Source: Bacteroidota bacterium
GTDB lineage: Bacteria; Bacteroidota; Bacteroidia; Chitinophagales; UBA2359
Assembly: GCA_020629895.1 (NCBI GenBank)
Contig: JAHDCM010000302.1
Location: 1 to 5,054 of the forward strand
Direction of reading: 5' to 3'
Length of the DNA: 5,054 nt
The stretch's first letter is position 1, and each line of letters opens with the position of its first letter. Below are positions 1 to 5,054 of the stretch, in pieces. Both the position numbers and the translations under genes were made by a program. Under the pieces are notes generated by a model that ran no database searches, was not told the DNA's origin, and worked only from the letters and a program-made list of their open reading frames with translations.

Positions 1-21
1 CATCGTTTCATCGTCTGTCAT
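1..21 (-). CDS. Start of a truncated downstream gene, function unknown
   Basis: On the minus strand the TGA stop of the anti-sigma-like gene (24..22) is followed with no gap by ATG (21..19), which opens a frame reading MTDDETM to the window edge. An AGGAG lies at 35..31, eight bases before this ATG, a good Shine-Dalgarno spacing and better than that of any other gene here. This suggests a third gene in the sigma/anti-sigma operon, translated in a coupled fashion. Only seven codons are visible, so no product can be named. From general knowledge of Bacteroidota loci of this kind, a TPR or CHAT-domain protein would be a plausible guess, but nothing in the sequence tests it. Confidence 0.45.
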
Positions 22-858
22 TCACAAATCTCCTAACAACGCTGCTGCCTCTTTTGCCTTCCATGTCTCTTTATCAACAATTTGTTGTAATTGTGTTTTT
101 CCTTTTTCAAGCTGATCACTACCCAAATACGCCAAAGCTAAATACCAAGCCGCTTGTTCCTGATACCGATTCTTCGAGGCAAGCACCTTCTGAAGTGGCG
201 CAATCGCCTTTTGGGCTTGAGGTGGGTCTTGTTGTAAATAACTTAGTCCAAGATAAAAATAACGCTTACCTGCCTCTCCATCTACTAAAATCGCTTTTTC
301 GATAAGGGTAGTCGCCATCGTATAGTCCTTTTTTTGATAGGCATCTACAACAGCTTGCCAACGTTCATTTTCTCCCTCTAGCACCTGCCCCCCTCTAATA
401 GTAGGCATTGGATAGCTCTCTTCCAAATGCTGTTCAGCCAACTGATAAGGTGAACTGGTAGGTGCCATGATCCGATATATACCTAGTACGCCAACACCCA
501 AAAGCAATATGGCAGCTACCTTTAGCCATACATTAGTCCTTCCTGCGTTTAAAGATCGAACATTAGCCCGCTCTCTAGTGCCTCCAACTTCTTGTTGTTT
601 GGCTTCAATAAGAGCTTGTTGCTTCACTAAAAAACCATCCAAATAGTTTTCTATATCCGTTCGTGAGGGACTAACATGGGTATAATGGTGGTGAATTCCC
701 TCAAGTATATTTTGGCATATTTCACATGCCTCTACGTGTTGCTCAATGGCTTCCTTTTGGTCAACACTTACCTTCCCATCCACATAATCGGCTAATTTTT
801 CGAAACTATAATGATGATTATTCATGGTATTTCGTATATATAAATTCGTTTGGGTCAT
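22..858 (-). CDS. Anti-sigma factor-like membrane protein: zinc-finger (ZAS/zf-HC2), one TM helix, C-terminal TPR-like domain
   Basis: Predicted single-pass inner-membrane regulator of the ECF sigma factor encoded just upstream. Visible parts in order: an N-terminal helical segment containing H41-x3-C45-x2-C48, the zinc-binding anti-sigma (ZAS) signature; a polar linker rich in Glu, Gln and Arg (about 53-109); a hydrophobic helix at about 110-131 preceded by Arg/Lys, giving an N-in topology; and a helical region from about 161 to the end with TPR-like pairs (for example W167-A189, Y200-L226, A236-V261). The ZAS part would hold the sigma factor in the cytoplasm and the TPR part would lie in the periplasm as a sensor or docking domain; this is inference from family architecture. 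The start is uncertain: M1 at 858 and M12 at 825 are both ATG without a clear ribosome site, and M12 leads straight into the usual zf-HC2 opening (SFEKLADYVDGKVS). The gene lies 82 bp downstream of sigma and its stop abuts the next ATG. Confidence 0.8.
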   Translation of the reverse strand: MTQTNLYIRNTMNNHHYSFEKLADYVDGKVSVDQKEAIEQHVEACEICQNILEGIHHHYTHVSPSRTDIENYLDGFLVKQQALIEAKQQEVGGTRERANVRSLNAGRTNVWLKVAAILLLGVGVLGIYRIMAPTSSPYQLAEQHLEESYPMPTIRGGQVLEGENERWQAVVDAYQKKDYTMATTLIEKAILVDGEAGKRYFYLGLSYLQQDPPQAQKAIAPLQKVLASKNRYQEQAAWYLALAYLGSDQLEKGKTQLQQIVDKETWKAKEAAALLGDL

Positions 859-902
859 ACGATTTTGGTTATCAGGAATATTTTATTTAAGAAAACTAGG
901 AC

Positions 903-926
903 AATCATTGTATATTGATAATGATT
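903..926. repeat. Perfect 7-bp inverted repeat in the sigma/anti-sigma gap
   Basis: AATCATT (903-909) and AATGATT (920-926) are exact reverse complements separated by 10 bases. The dyad lies just downstream (in the minus direction) of the candidate -7 element at 934..927, where an operator or a 5' UTR hairpin would act. It has no following T-run, so it is a poor intrinsic terminator. AT-rich inverted repeats of this size can occur by chance. Confidence 0.35.
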
Positions 927-958
927 CAAATCTAACATCCTTACAACTGCTTTCTCAA
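927..958 (-). promoter_or_regulatory. Candidate Bacteroidota-type promoter for the anti-sigma-like gene
   Basis: On the minus strand TAGATTTG (934..927) matches the Bacteroidota -7 consensus TAnnTTTG. A TTG at 958..956 lies 21 bases upstream, within the range usual for the -33 element of this phylum. The -7 element starts about 70 bases before the ATG at 858. It overlaps the last codons of the sigma gene, so it would let the anti-sigma be made by the housekeeping sigma independently of its partner. No transcript start is known. Confidence 0.4.
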
Positions 959-1492
959 GTGTTGATAAGCCGTTTTTAACTTTTTACGCGCATTTGATTT
1001 ATTATTGGCTACTGTTTTCTCTGCTATTTTAATCTTAGCTGCGATCTCTTCATTAGAATACCCTTGTTGAGATAGCTGCCAGACTTCATATTCTAGCCCA
1101 TTCAAAATATGTTTTATTTCAGTATGCAAGTCTTTTTGCTTCATTTTTGCCTCTCCTTGATGAGGCATCATTTTCGTAAAAATAGAAGACACCTGTTCCC
1201 AGATGCTTTTTCTACGACTTTGCATAGAGGTGAGTGAAAAACAACAGTTTCGGGCGACTTTAAATAACCAACTTTCTACATTTTTGATTCCTTTGGGATC
1301 ATCATGTTCTAATAAACGCGTAAGAGCTTCTGATGCTGCATTTTCCGCTAACGAATGATCTTTCAATATCCCTAAACAGTAAATGGTTAGTCTTCGATGA
1401 AAACACATATAGAATTCACCAAAGGCCTTTCGGTCTCCAGCCAAATATTGTTGCCACCATTCTTGATATGTCGTATTTTCTAACATATTCAT
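941..1492 (-). CDS. ECF-type sigma-70 family RNA polymerase sigma factor
   Basis: A 183-residue protein with the two-domain layout and length of an extracytoplasmic-function sigma factor. Region 2 covers about residues 9-86, including a YLAGDRKAFGEFY opening and the WLFKVARNCCFS helix at 75-86. A basic linker of about 40 residues follows. Region 4 covers about 128-181, with a helix-turn-helix at 144-170 (GYSNEEIAAK... then KTVANNKSNARKKLK), the part that reads the -35 element. The start is ATG at 1492 or ATG two codons later; no strong ribosome site separates them. It lies directly upstream of the ZAS/TPR membrane protein, the usual order for a sigma factor and its anti-sigma. The region 2 stretch AENAASEALTRLLEH departs from the common ECF pattern (AEDxxQExFxxxW), which may mean altered -10 recognition. 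The regulon cannot be inferred, although ECF factors often drive their own operon. Confidence 0.92.
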   Translation of the reverse strand: MNMLENTTYQEWWQQYLAGDRKAFGEFYMCFHRRLTIYCLGILKDHSLAENAASEALTRLLEHDDPKGIKNVESWLFKVARNCCFSLTSMQSRRKSIWEQVSSIFTKMMPHQGEAKMKQKDLHTEIKHILNGLEYEVWQLSQQGYSNEEIAAKIKIAEKTVANNKSNARKKLKTAYQHLRKQL

Positions 1493-1525
1493 AGTTAAAA
1501 TATAAGGATTAGGAAAAATCTACGC

Positions 1526-1556
1526 TATAAGAAATTCATACTCTATATAAGAATGA
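1526..1556 (-). promoter_or_regulatory. Possible control site upstream of the sigma gene: dyad plus direct repeat
   Basis: An imperfect dyad TCATnCT-N7-AGnATGA occupies 1536-1556, 44-64 bases upstream of the sigma ATG. The octamer TATAAGAA occurs twice (1526-1533 and 1546-1553), exactly 20 bp apart, about two helical turns. Either could be a regulator site or the ECF factor's own promoter. No TAnnTTTG element was found on the minus strand in the 1493-1732 gap, consistent with a non-housekeeping promoter. The region is AT-rich, so chance is a real alternative. Confidence 0.25.
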
Positions 1557-1589
1557 CTTATGAACCTGCTATTTTTCCCGCATATTTTC

Positions 1590-1647
1590 GTTTTTTTTCA
1601 AAAAACAGATAAAAAACATTATCTATCATATCTAGTATTACTGATAG
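1590..1647 (-). terminator. Possible intrinsic terminator(s) between the M19 gene and the sigma gene
   Basis: CTATCA (1623-1628) and TGATAG (1642-1647) form a perfect 6-bp stem with a 13-base loop. Read on the minus strand, it is followed after six bases by a run of six T (1616..1611). Further on, 1590-1606 can form a GTTTTTT/AAAAAAC stem with a 3-base loop. These could stop transcripts from the minus-strand M19 gene before the sigma operon. The stems are AT-rich and short, so efficiency is doubtful. Confidence 0.3.
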
Positions 1648-1711
1648 CCAACCCACTAAGCATAAAACAAAAAACCATACAAATTCATTAAAGATAAAGA
1701 TAACTTGATAG

Positions 1712-1730
1712 GCTTTATAATAGATAAAGC
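1712..1730 (-). terminator. Hairpin directly after the minus-strand M19 gene
   Basis: GCTTTAT (1712-1718) and ATAAAGC (1724-1730) form a perfect 7-bp stem with a 5-base loop, beginning three bases after the TAA stop (1735..1733) of the M19 gene. In the minus direction it is followed by a T-rich but interrupted stretch rather than a clean T-run. It is well placed for a terminator or a 3'-end stabilising hairpin, but weak by composition. Confidence 0.4.
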
Positions 1731-1732
1731 AC

Positions 1733-2833
1733 TTACTTCCAAGTATTTTCTATCACTCGAAACCAGTTTTTATAAGCAATGGCTGTTATCTCTTCTTTTG
1801 AAAAGCCTGCCTTGTATAACCCTTGTAATAATTTAGGAACTCCCTGCACGTCATTGATTTCATTGGAAATAAGCGCGCCATCAAAATCCGACCCTAAGCC
1901 CAGATGTTCTACTCCAATTTTATCCGCCACATACTGAAAATGTCGTACTATATCTTTGATGGGAGTTGCTTGATCATTCTTCCCATCAGCACGGAGCATC
2001 CCTACATAAAAATTAATTCCTACGATTCCATTTGATTCTTTAATCAATTGTAATTGCTCATCTAGTAGATTGCGGGTAAAAGGACATATAGCGTGTACAT
2101 TAGAATGTGTAGCGACTAAGGGGGCAGTTGAAATACGCGCAACATCCTTAAAGCCCTTTAAGTTGAGGTGTGATAAATCAATTAGAATGCCTAATTCATT
2201 ACACTCCTTAATTAACTCACGTCCCTTAAAAGTCAAACCACCTCCTATATCTGGAGAGGCAGGAAAAGCAAACGGCACACCATTTCCAAAAATATTAGGG
2301 CGGCTCCATACAGGCCCTATGGAACGCAAACCTGCTTGATAGAGTACATGTAAATTATTAAATTCGGCATCAATTGCTTCTGCCCCTTCAATATGCATAA
2401 TCGCACTCAACACCCCTTCTTGAAAAAAAGACTCTTTCAAATCGGTAATAGTACGCACCACTTTTAGTTTCCCTCCTGATTCAATTTCTAACCGAAATAA
2501 CTTCGCCATTAAGGCTACGGTCAACATTCGGGCATATTGTGGATCTATGGGAGGGGCAAGTTCCATCTCATATCCTTCGTTTGTTTGTTGCACCACATCA
2601 TCTATGGTCGGTTCTAAACCGTTTTGAGGAGTTGTAAACATCGCAAAAAAGCCTCCTTTCATATTGGCGCGCATCGCACGCGGATAATCTATATGTCCCT
2701 TTGTACTTTCTTCAAAAAAATGACGGCCCTCACTTCTACTTGGTAGGTAAACACTCAATAGGGTATCATTATGTCCATCAAAAAAAGGGATATTTAATTT
2801 TGTTTCCATTTCAAAACAATTAAGGTTAATCAT
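1733..2833 (-). CDS. Membrane dipeptidase family (peptidase M19) metallohydrolase, canonical, no signal peptide
   Basis: A 366-residue TIM-barrel-type dipeptidase of the M19 (renal/membrane dipeptidase) family, expected to cleave dipeptides with two zinc ions. By comparison with the mammalian enzyme, all main ligands are present: H21-x-D23 in DGHNDTL, the bridging E149 in HIEGAEAI, H222 in LIDLSHLN, H243 in VATHSNVHA, and D316 in LGLGSDFDG. R254-N255 (PFTRNLL) matches the arginine that holds the substrate carboxylate. The length is normal for bacterial members. There is no signal peptide or lipobox, so it is probably cytoplasmic. M9 (ATG at 2809) is an alternative start that leads directly into the conserved N-terminus; M1 at 2833 adds only eight residues, and neither has a clear ribosome site. 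It is transcribed divergently from a second M19 relative 114 bp away. The true substrate (dipeptide, D-amino-acid dipeptide or other) cannot be told from sequence. Confidence 0.9.
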   Translation of the reverse strand: MINLNCFEMETKLNIPFFDGHNDTLLSVYLPSRSEGRHFFEESTKGHIDYPRAMRANMKGGFFAMFTTPQNGLEPTIDDVVQQTNEGYEMELAPPIDPQYARMLTVALMAKLFRLEIESGGKLKVVRTITDLKESFFQEGVLSAIMHIEGAEAIDAEFNNLHVLYQAGLRSIGPVWSRPNIFGNGVPFAFPASPDIGGGLTFKGRELIKECNELGILIDLSHLNLKGFKDVARISTAPLVATHSNVHAICPFTRNLLDEQLQLIKESNGIVGINFYVGMLRADGKNDQATPIKDIVRHFQYVADKIGVEHLGLGSDFDGALISNEINDVQGVPKLLQGLYKAGFSKEEITAIAYKNWFRVIENTWK

Positions 2834-2891
2834 TTGGATGAAGAAAACAGGAAGTATGTTGATTTCTTCTCAAGTAACACAACACTCGTCT

Positions 2892-2899
2892 TATTTTTG
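2892..2899 (+). promoter_or_regulatory. Candidate -7 element for the plus-strand M19/ArsN2 operon
   Basis: TATTTTTG matches the Bacteroidota -7 consensus TAnnTTTG and lies about 49 bases before the ATG at 2948, in the gap between the divergent M19 genes. No convincing TTG -33 element is seen 17-23 bases upstream, so only half of the promoter is supported. The leader that follows has no G from 2906 to 2949 and no Shine-Dalgarno site, in keeping with Bacteroidota translation starts. Confidence 0.4.
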
Positions 2900-2947
2900 C
2901 TTTAGTACTCACACATACTCCTCATTTCTTTCATCATATCTTTCATT

Positions 2948-4549
2948 ATGTCTAATAGATATATCTTTCTCTTTTATTCGCTATTGCTTATCACAGGACT
3001 TCAAATATATGAAGCAAATGCACAAAGCAACCCACCTTTTGGAGACATACATGTTCACTCAAGTATCAAACCATTTAATTCTCGTCATATTGAAAAAACG
3101 AGTCATTGGGAACTTATTGAACATAATTGCGAAGAAGATATTTCCGACTTTTTTATCAAAAATACCGAACAATTACCTCGACGATCACAATCCAATTTTG
3201 AGGCATTGGTAAAAGGGAATGTTGGGTTTATTTGCCTATCACTAACCCCCCTTGAACGCCAAATGCTTCACCCGCGCCTCTTGAACATCAAGCAAAAAGG
3301 GGTACACACTTTTGCTTGCTTATCGGGTGTTCAAACAAGCTACGAATTTATTATTAAAGAAGAGATGAATTATTATGCCGATTTAGCGGCAAATTTACAA
3401 TTTGTCATTCAAGGAGAAAACAAACCCTATTATATTAATAATGTGCCTCATTTTTTTGAAATTATCAAAACCAAACAACAATTTGAAGCAGTCAATAATG
3501 ACCCACATCGCCTCGCTGTTATCCTATCTATTGAAGGTGCGCATGCACTCGGAAACTCTGTCTCCATAGACAAAGATATTACAGAAAGTCCTAATTATCA
3601 CCAATTTGTTCTAAACAATGTAGATCGTCTCAAAGGCACTCGCCCACTTATTGAAGGCTTCTCAGATACGTTAAAATACCCTGTTCTATTTCTAGGTTTA
3701 GATCATTTCTTTTGGAATGGTATCTGTGGACATGCTCGCACCTTTACAGGTACTCAAGAACTTGTGTTTGGGGTACAAAAAAAGAGTGATGGAGGCTTTA
3801 CTCCGCTTGGCCGAAAAGTATTACATAAAATGCTTGATAAGGAGCAAGGAAAGCGCATTTTAGTGGATGTAAAACACATGAGCTTACAATCGCGACAAGA
3901 ATATTATACTTATTTAGACTCATTAGCAGCACAAGGTGATACGATTCCTATTATTTCGAGCCATAGTACTGTTACCAATCTTAGTTGGACAGATAAAGAG
4001 TACCAAAAGAATGATAATATCAGTAAAAATAAAAAGTCTTACCTCAATAACTGGACGATTAGCTTGGCAAAAGAAGATGTACAACGTATTCACCAATCAA
4101 ATGGTATGATTGGGATTATGCTTGATAAATATCGCTTAATGGGTGGCAGGGCAAAAGACGCTCATAAAAAAGTGGTTCCTGGTTCCGTTCAGCGTCGCAA
4201 ATTTTTAGTCAAAGTGATTATGGCTAATATCTTTGCGGCTATCGAAGCCATTGATGATCCTAGTGCCTGGAATACCATTTGTATTGGCTCAGATTATGAT
4301 GGGATGGTGATCCCACCTGATACATATCCGACCCACCAAGAATTTAATAGCCTCGCTAACGATTTGAAAAACTTTTTGGAATATCCTAGCGATATTTTCG
4401 ACCTTTGGACGGCAGCAGAAATTGAGGACATGAAATATGGACTTAGCTCTAATGAGATTGTCAATAAGATTATGTCGCAAAACTTACAACGATTTCTGAT
4501 GGAGAATTTACCAAATGAACAACTTCCTTTCATTAGTGAAGGCAAATAG
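2948..4549 (+). CDS. Secreted variant of the M19 membrane-dipeptidase superfamily (HxH type)
   Basis: A 533-residue protein with a clear Sec signal peptide: a short basic N-terminus, a hydrophobic core at about residues 5-20, and an Ala-Asn-Ala cleavage site before Q26. There is no lipobox, so it is probably periplasmic or secreted. The M19/amidohydrolase-type ligands can be followed in order: H35-x-H37 (GDIHVH), E196 (LSIEGAHA), H310 (VDVKHMS), H339 (ISSHST) and D449 (CIGSDYDG). It differs from canonical M19 enzymes in three ways: the first motif is HxH rather than HxD; the carboxylate-binding Arg-Asn pair is absent (I371-S372 at the aligned place); and it is about 150 residues longer, mostly through insertions at about 40-190, 200-300 and 345-370. 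It is therefore probably a metallohydrolase with a changed substrate; dipeptidase activity should not be assumed. It stands divergent to a canonical M19 gene and 14 bp upstream of an ArsN2-like gene, probably its operon partner. No clear ribosome site; the start is chosen by the signal peptide. Confidence 0.8.
   Translation: MSNRYIFLFYSLLLITGLQIYEANAQSNPPFGDIHVHSSIKPFNSRHIEKTSHWELIEHNCEEDISDFFIKNTEQLPRRSQSNFEALVKGNVGFICLSLTPLERQMLHPRLLNIKQKGVHTFACLSGVQTSYEFIIKEEMNYYADLAANLQFVIQGENKPYYINNVPHFFEIIKTKQQFEAVNNDPHRLAVILSIEGAHALGNSVSIDKDITESPNYHQFVLNNVDRLKGTRPLIEGFSDTLKYPVLFLGLDHFFWNGICGHARTFTGTQELVFGVQKKSDGGFTPLGRKVLHKMLDKEQGKRILVDVKHMSLQSRQEYYTYLDSLAAQGDTIPIISSHSTVTNLSWTDKEYQKNDNISKNKKSYLNNWTISLAKEDVQRIHQSNGMIGIMLDKYRLMGGRAKDAHKKVVPGSVQRRKFLVKVIMANIFAAIEAIDDPSAWNTICIGSDYDGMVIPPDTYPTHQEFNSLANDLKNFLEYPSDIFDLWTAAEIEDMKYGLSSNEIVNKIMSQNLQRFLMENLPNEQLPFISEGK
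3002..3030 (-). promoter_or_regulatory. Possible minus-strand promoter for the canonical M19 gene, inside the divergent gene
   Basis: On the minus strand TATATTTG (3009..3002) fits TAnnTTTG, with a TTG at 3030..3028, 18 bases upstream. No such element occurs in the 2834-2947 gap on this strand, so this is the best candidate found for the gene starting at 2833. It would give a leader of about 160 bases and overlap the 5' end of the plus-strand gene. Such short AT-rich matches arise by chance. Confidence 0.22.
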
Positions 4550-4563
4550 ATCCAAACAAAGTC

Positions 4564-5007
4564 ATGCAACTAATACCTTTAACCGAACAACATTTAGCAC
4601 AGATCAAACAAATTGTTGCCAGCCAACAACTGCCCGTTGTGGATATTGGCGCGCATATCCGTTTTTTTGGCTTCCAACAAGCAGCCAATAAGGACTTAAT
4701 GGTCATAGGAGGCTTAGAGTTAGCTGCCGATGGTGCTGCCTTGCTTCGCTCGGTCGTCACACTTCCCGCCTATCGTGGTAGGCAACTCGGCACACAATTT
4801 ATTGTCGCTCTCGAACAATATGCAAAGATGCATTTACACGTATCTGCCTTTTACTTACTCACCACTACCGCAGCCCCCTTTTTTGTCAAACTTGGTTATC
4901 AATCAATAGATCGTGCTAGTGTACCAAAAGCCGTTCAACAATCGGAGGAGTTTAGCACTATCTGTCCAGCTTCGGCGATTTGTATGTGGAAGGCGATGGA
5001 CGGTTGA
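4564..5007 (+). CDS. arsN2: GNAT-family N-acetyltransferase, ArsN2-like
   Basis: A 147-residue single-domain GNAT acetyltransferase, which would use acetyl-CoA to acetylate an amine and act in the cytoplasm. Features typical of the ArsN2 family are visible: an early LPVVDI segment (23-28), a central GGLEL strand and ALLRSVVTLPAYRG (59-72), the acetyl-CoA loop R71-GRQL-G76, the YLLTTTAAPFFVKLGY block (97-112), R117 in DRASVP, and the C-terminal CPASA (134-138). In the acetyl-CoA loop the usual middle Gly is Gln74, a tolerated type of change. ArsN2 genes are named for frequent occurrence in arsenic-resistance loci, but no ars gene is seen here and the substrate is unknown. The gene follows the secreted M19-like gene by 14 bp and is probably co-transcribed. 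The last two codons and the stop (TGA, 5005-5007) lie at the start of a 15-bp tandem repeat, so the C-terminus may vary between strains. Confidence 0.82.
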   Translation: MQLIPLTEQHLAQIKQIVASQQLPVVDIGAHIRFFGFQQAANKDLMVIGGLELAADGAALLRSVVTLPAYRGRQLGTQFIVALEQYAKMHLHVSAFYLLTTTAAPFFVKLGYQSIDRASVPKAVQQSEEFSTICPASAICMWKAMDG

Positions 5008-5054
5008 ACGATTCACGGTTGAACGATTCACGGTTGAACGATTCACGGTTGAAC
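5001..5054. repeat. 15-bp direct tandem repeat, at least 3.6 copies, cut by window end
   Basis: The unit CGGTTGAACGATTCA is repeated without any mismatch at 5001-5015, 5016-5030 and 5031-5045, with nine bases of a fourth copy at 5046-5054. There are no spacers. Each unit holds TGAA-CGA-TTCA, and neighbouring units form TTCA-CGGT-TGAA, so short alternating hairpins are possible in the transcript. The first copy supplies the stop codon of the ArsN2-like gene. The total length is unknown because the window ends inside the array. Perfect identity suggests recent expansion or slippage. Confidence 0.95.

Noticed and set aside
54..305. Plus-strand open frame of 83 codons
   Set aside because: It is antisense to the TPR region of the anti-sigma-like gene, and its translation shows no recognisable motif.
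1590..1606. Stand-alone strong bidirectional terminator from the T8/A6 inverted repeat
   Set aside because: The stem is almost only A-T pairs and would be unstable alone. It is kept only as part of a weak terminator region.
1493..1732. Small gene or ncRNA in the gap between the sigma and M19 genes
   Set aside because: No frame with a credible start and composition was found, and the hairpins present are short and AT-rich, without the structure of a known RNA family.
2838..3212. Open frame of 124 codons on the plus strand beginning MKKTGSMLIS
   Set aside because: It overlaps the 5' end of the secreted M19-like gene in another frame, has low-complexity Ser/Phe/Tyr-rich composition, and no recognisable domain. 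The overlapping frame has a signal peptide and family motifs.
4289..4760. Several minus-strand open frames of 63-91 codons
   Set aside because: They lie antisense within the M19-like and ArsN2-like genes and show no family motif; they are by-products of the real reading frames.
5001..5054. CRISPR array
   Set aside because: The 15-bp units are contiguous with no spacers, so this is a simple tandem repeat.

Overview
The window reads as a chromosomal segment of a member of the Bacteroidota. This is an inference from several things seen together: AT-rich DNA, genes without strong Shine-Dalgarno sites, TAnnTTTG-type -7 promoter elements, an ECF sigma factor followed by a zinc-finger/TM/TPR anti-sigma-like protein, and a 533-residue secreted M19-type protein. 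I cannot name the genus. No rRNA, tRNA, CRISPR array, phage gene or transposase is visible.

Left part (1-1492, all minus strand, read right to left): an ECF-type sigma-70 factor (941-1492) is followed after 82 bp by a membrane protein (22-858) with an N-terminal Hx3Cx2C zinc-binding anti-sigma motif, one transmembrane helix and a C-terminal TPR-like domain. Its stop codon directly abuts an ATG (position 21) with an AGGAG upstream, so a third gene of the same operon probably begins here and runs off the window. The likely picture is a sigma/anti-sigma switch whose extracytoplasmic TPR domain senses a signal or partner. A candidate promoter and a 7-bp inverted repeat lie between sigma and anti-sigma, and a dyad lies upstream of sigma.

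Middle (1493-1732): a 240-bp AT-rich gap with no gene. It holds hairpins that could end transcription of the gene to its right, and the likely control region of the sigma operon.

Right part (1733-5007): two divergent members of the M19 (membrane/renal dipeptidase) superfamily. The minus-strand one (1733-2833) is a canonical cytoplasmic-looking enzyme with all metal ligands. The plus-strand one (2948-4549) is a longer, secreted variant with HxH in place of HxD and without the substrate-binding Arg. It is followed after 14 bp by an ArsN2-like GNAT acetyltransferase (4564-5007). The acetyltransferase stop codon lies inside the first copy of a 15-bp tandem repeat that continues past the end of the window.

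Nothing here amounts to a clearly new system. The points most worth following are the variant M19 protein, the truncated third gene of the sigma operon, and the tandem repeat that overlaps a stop codon.
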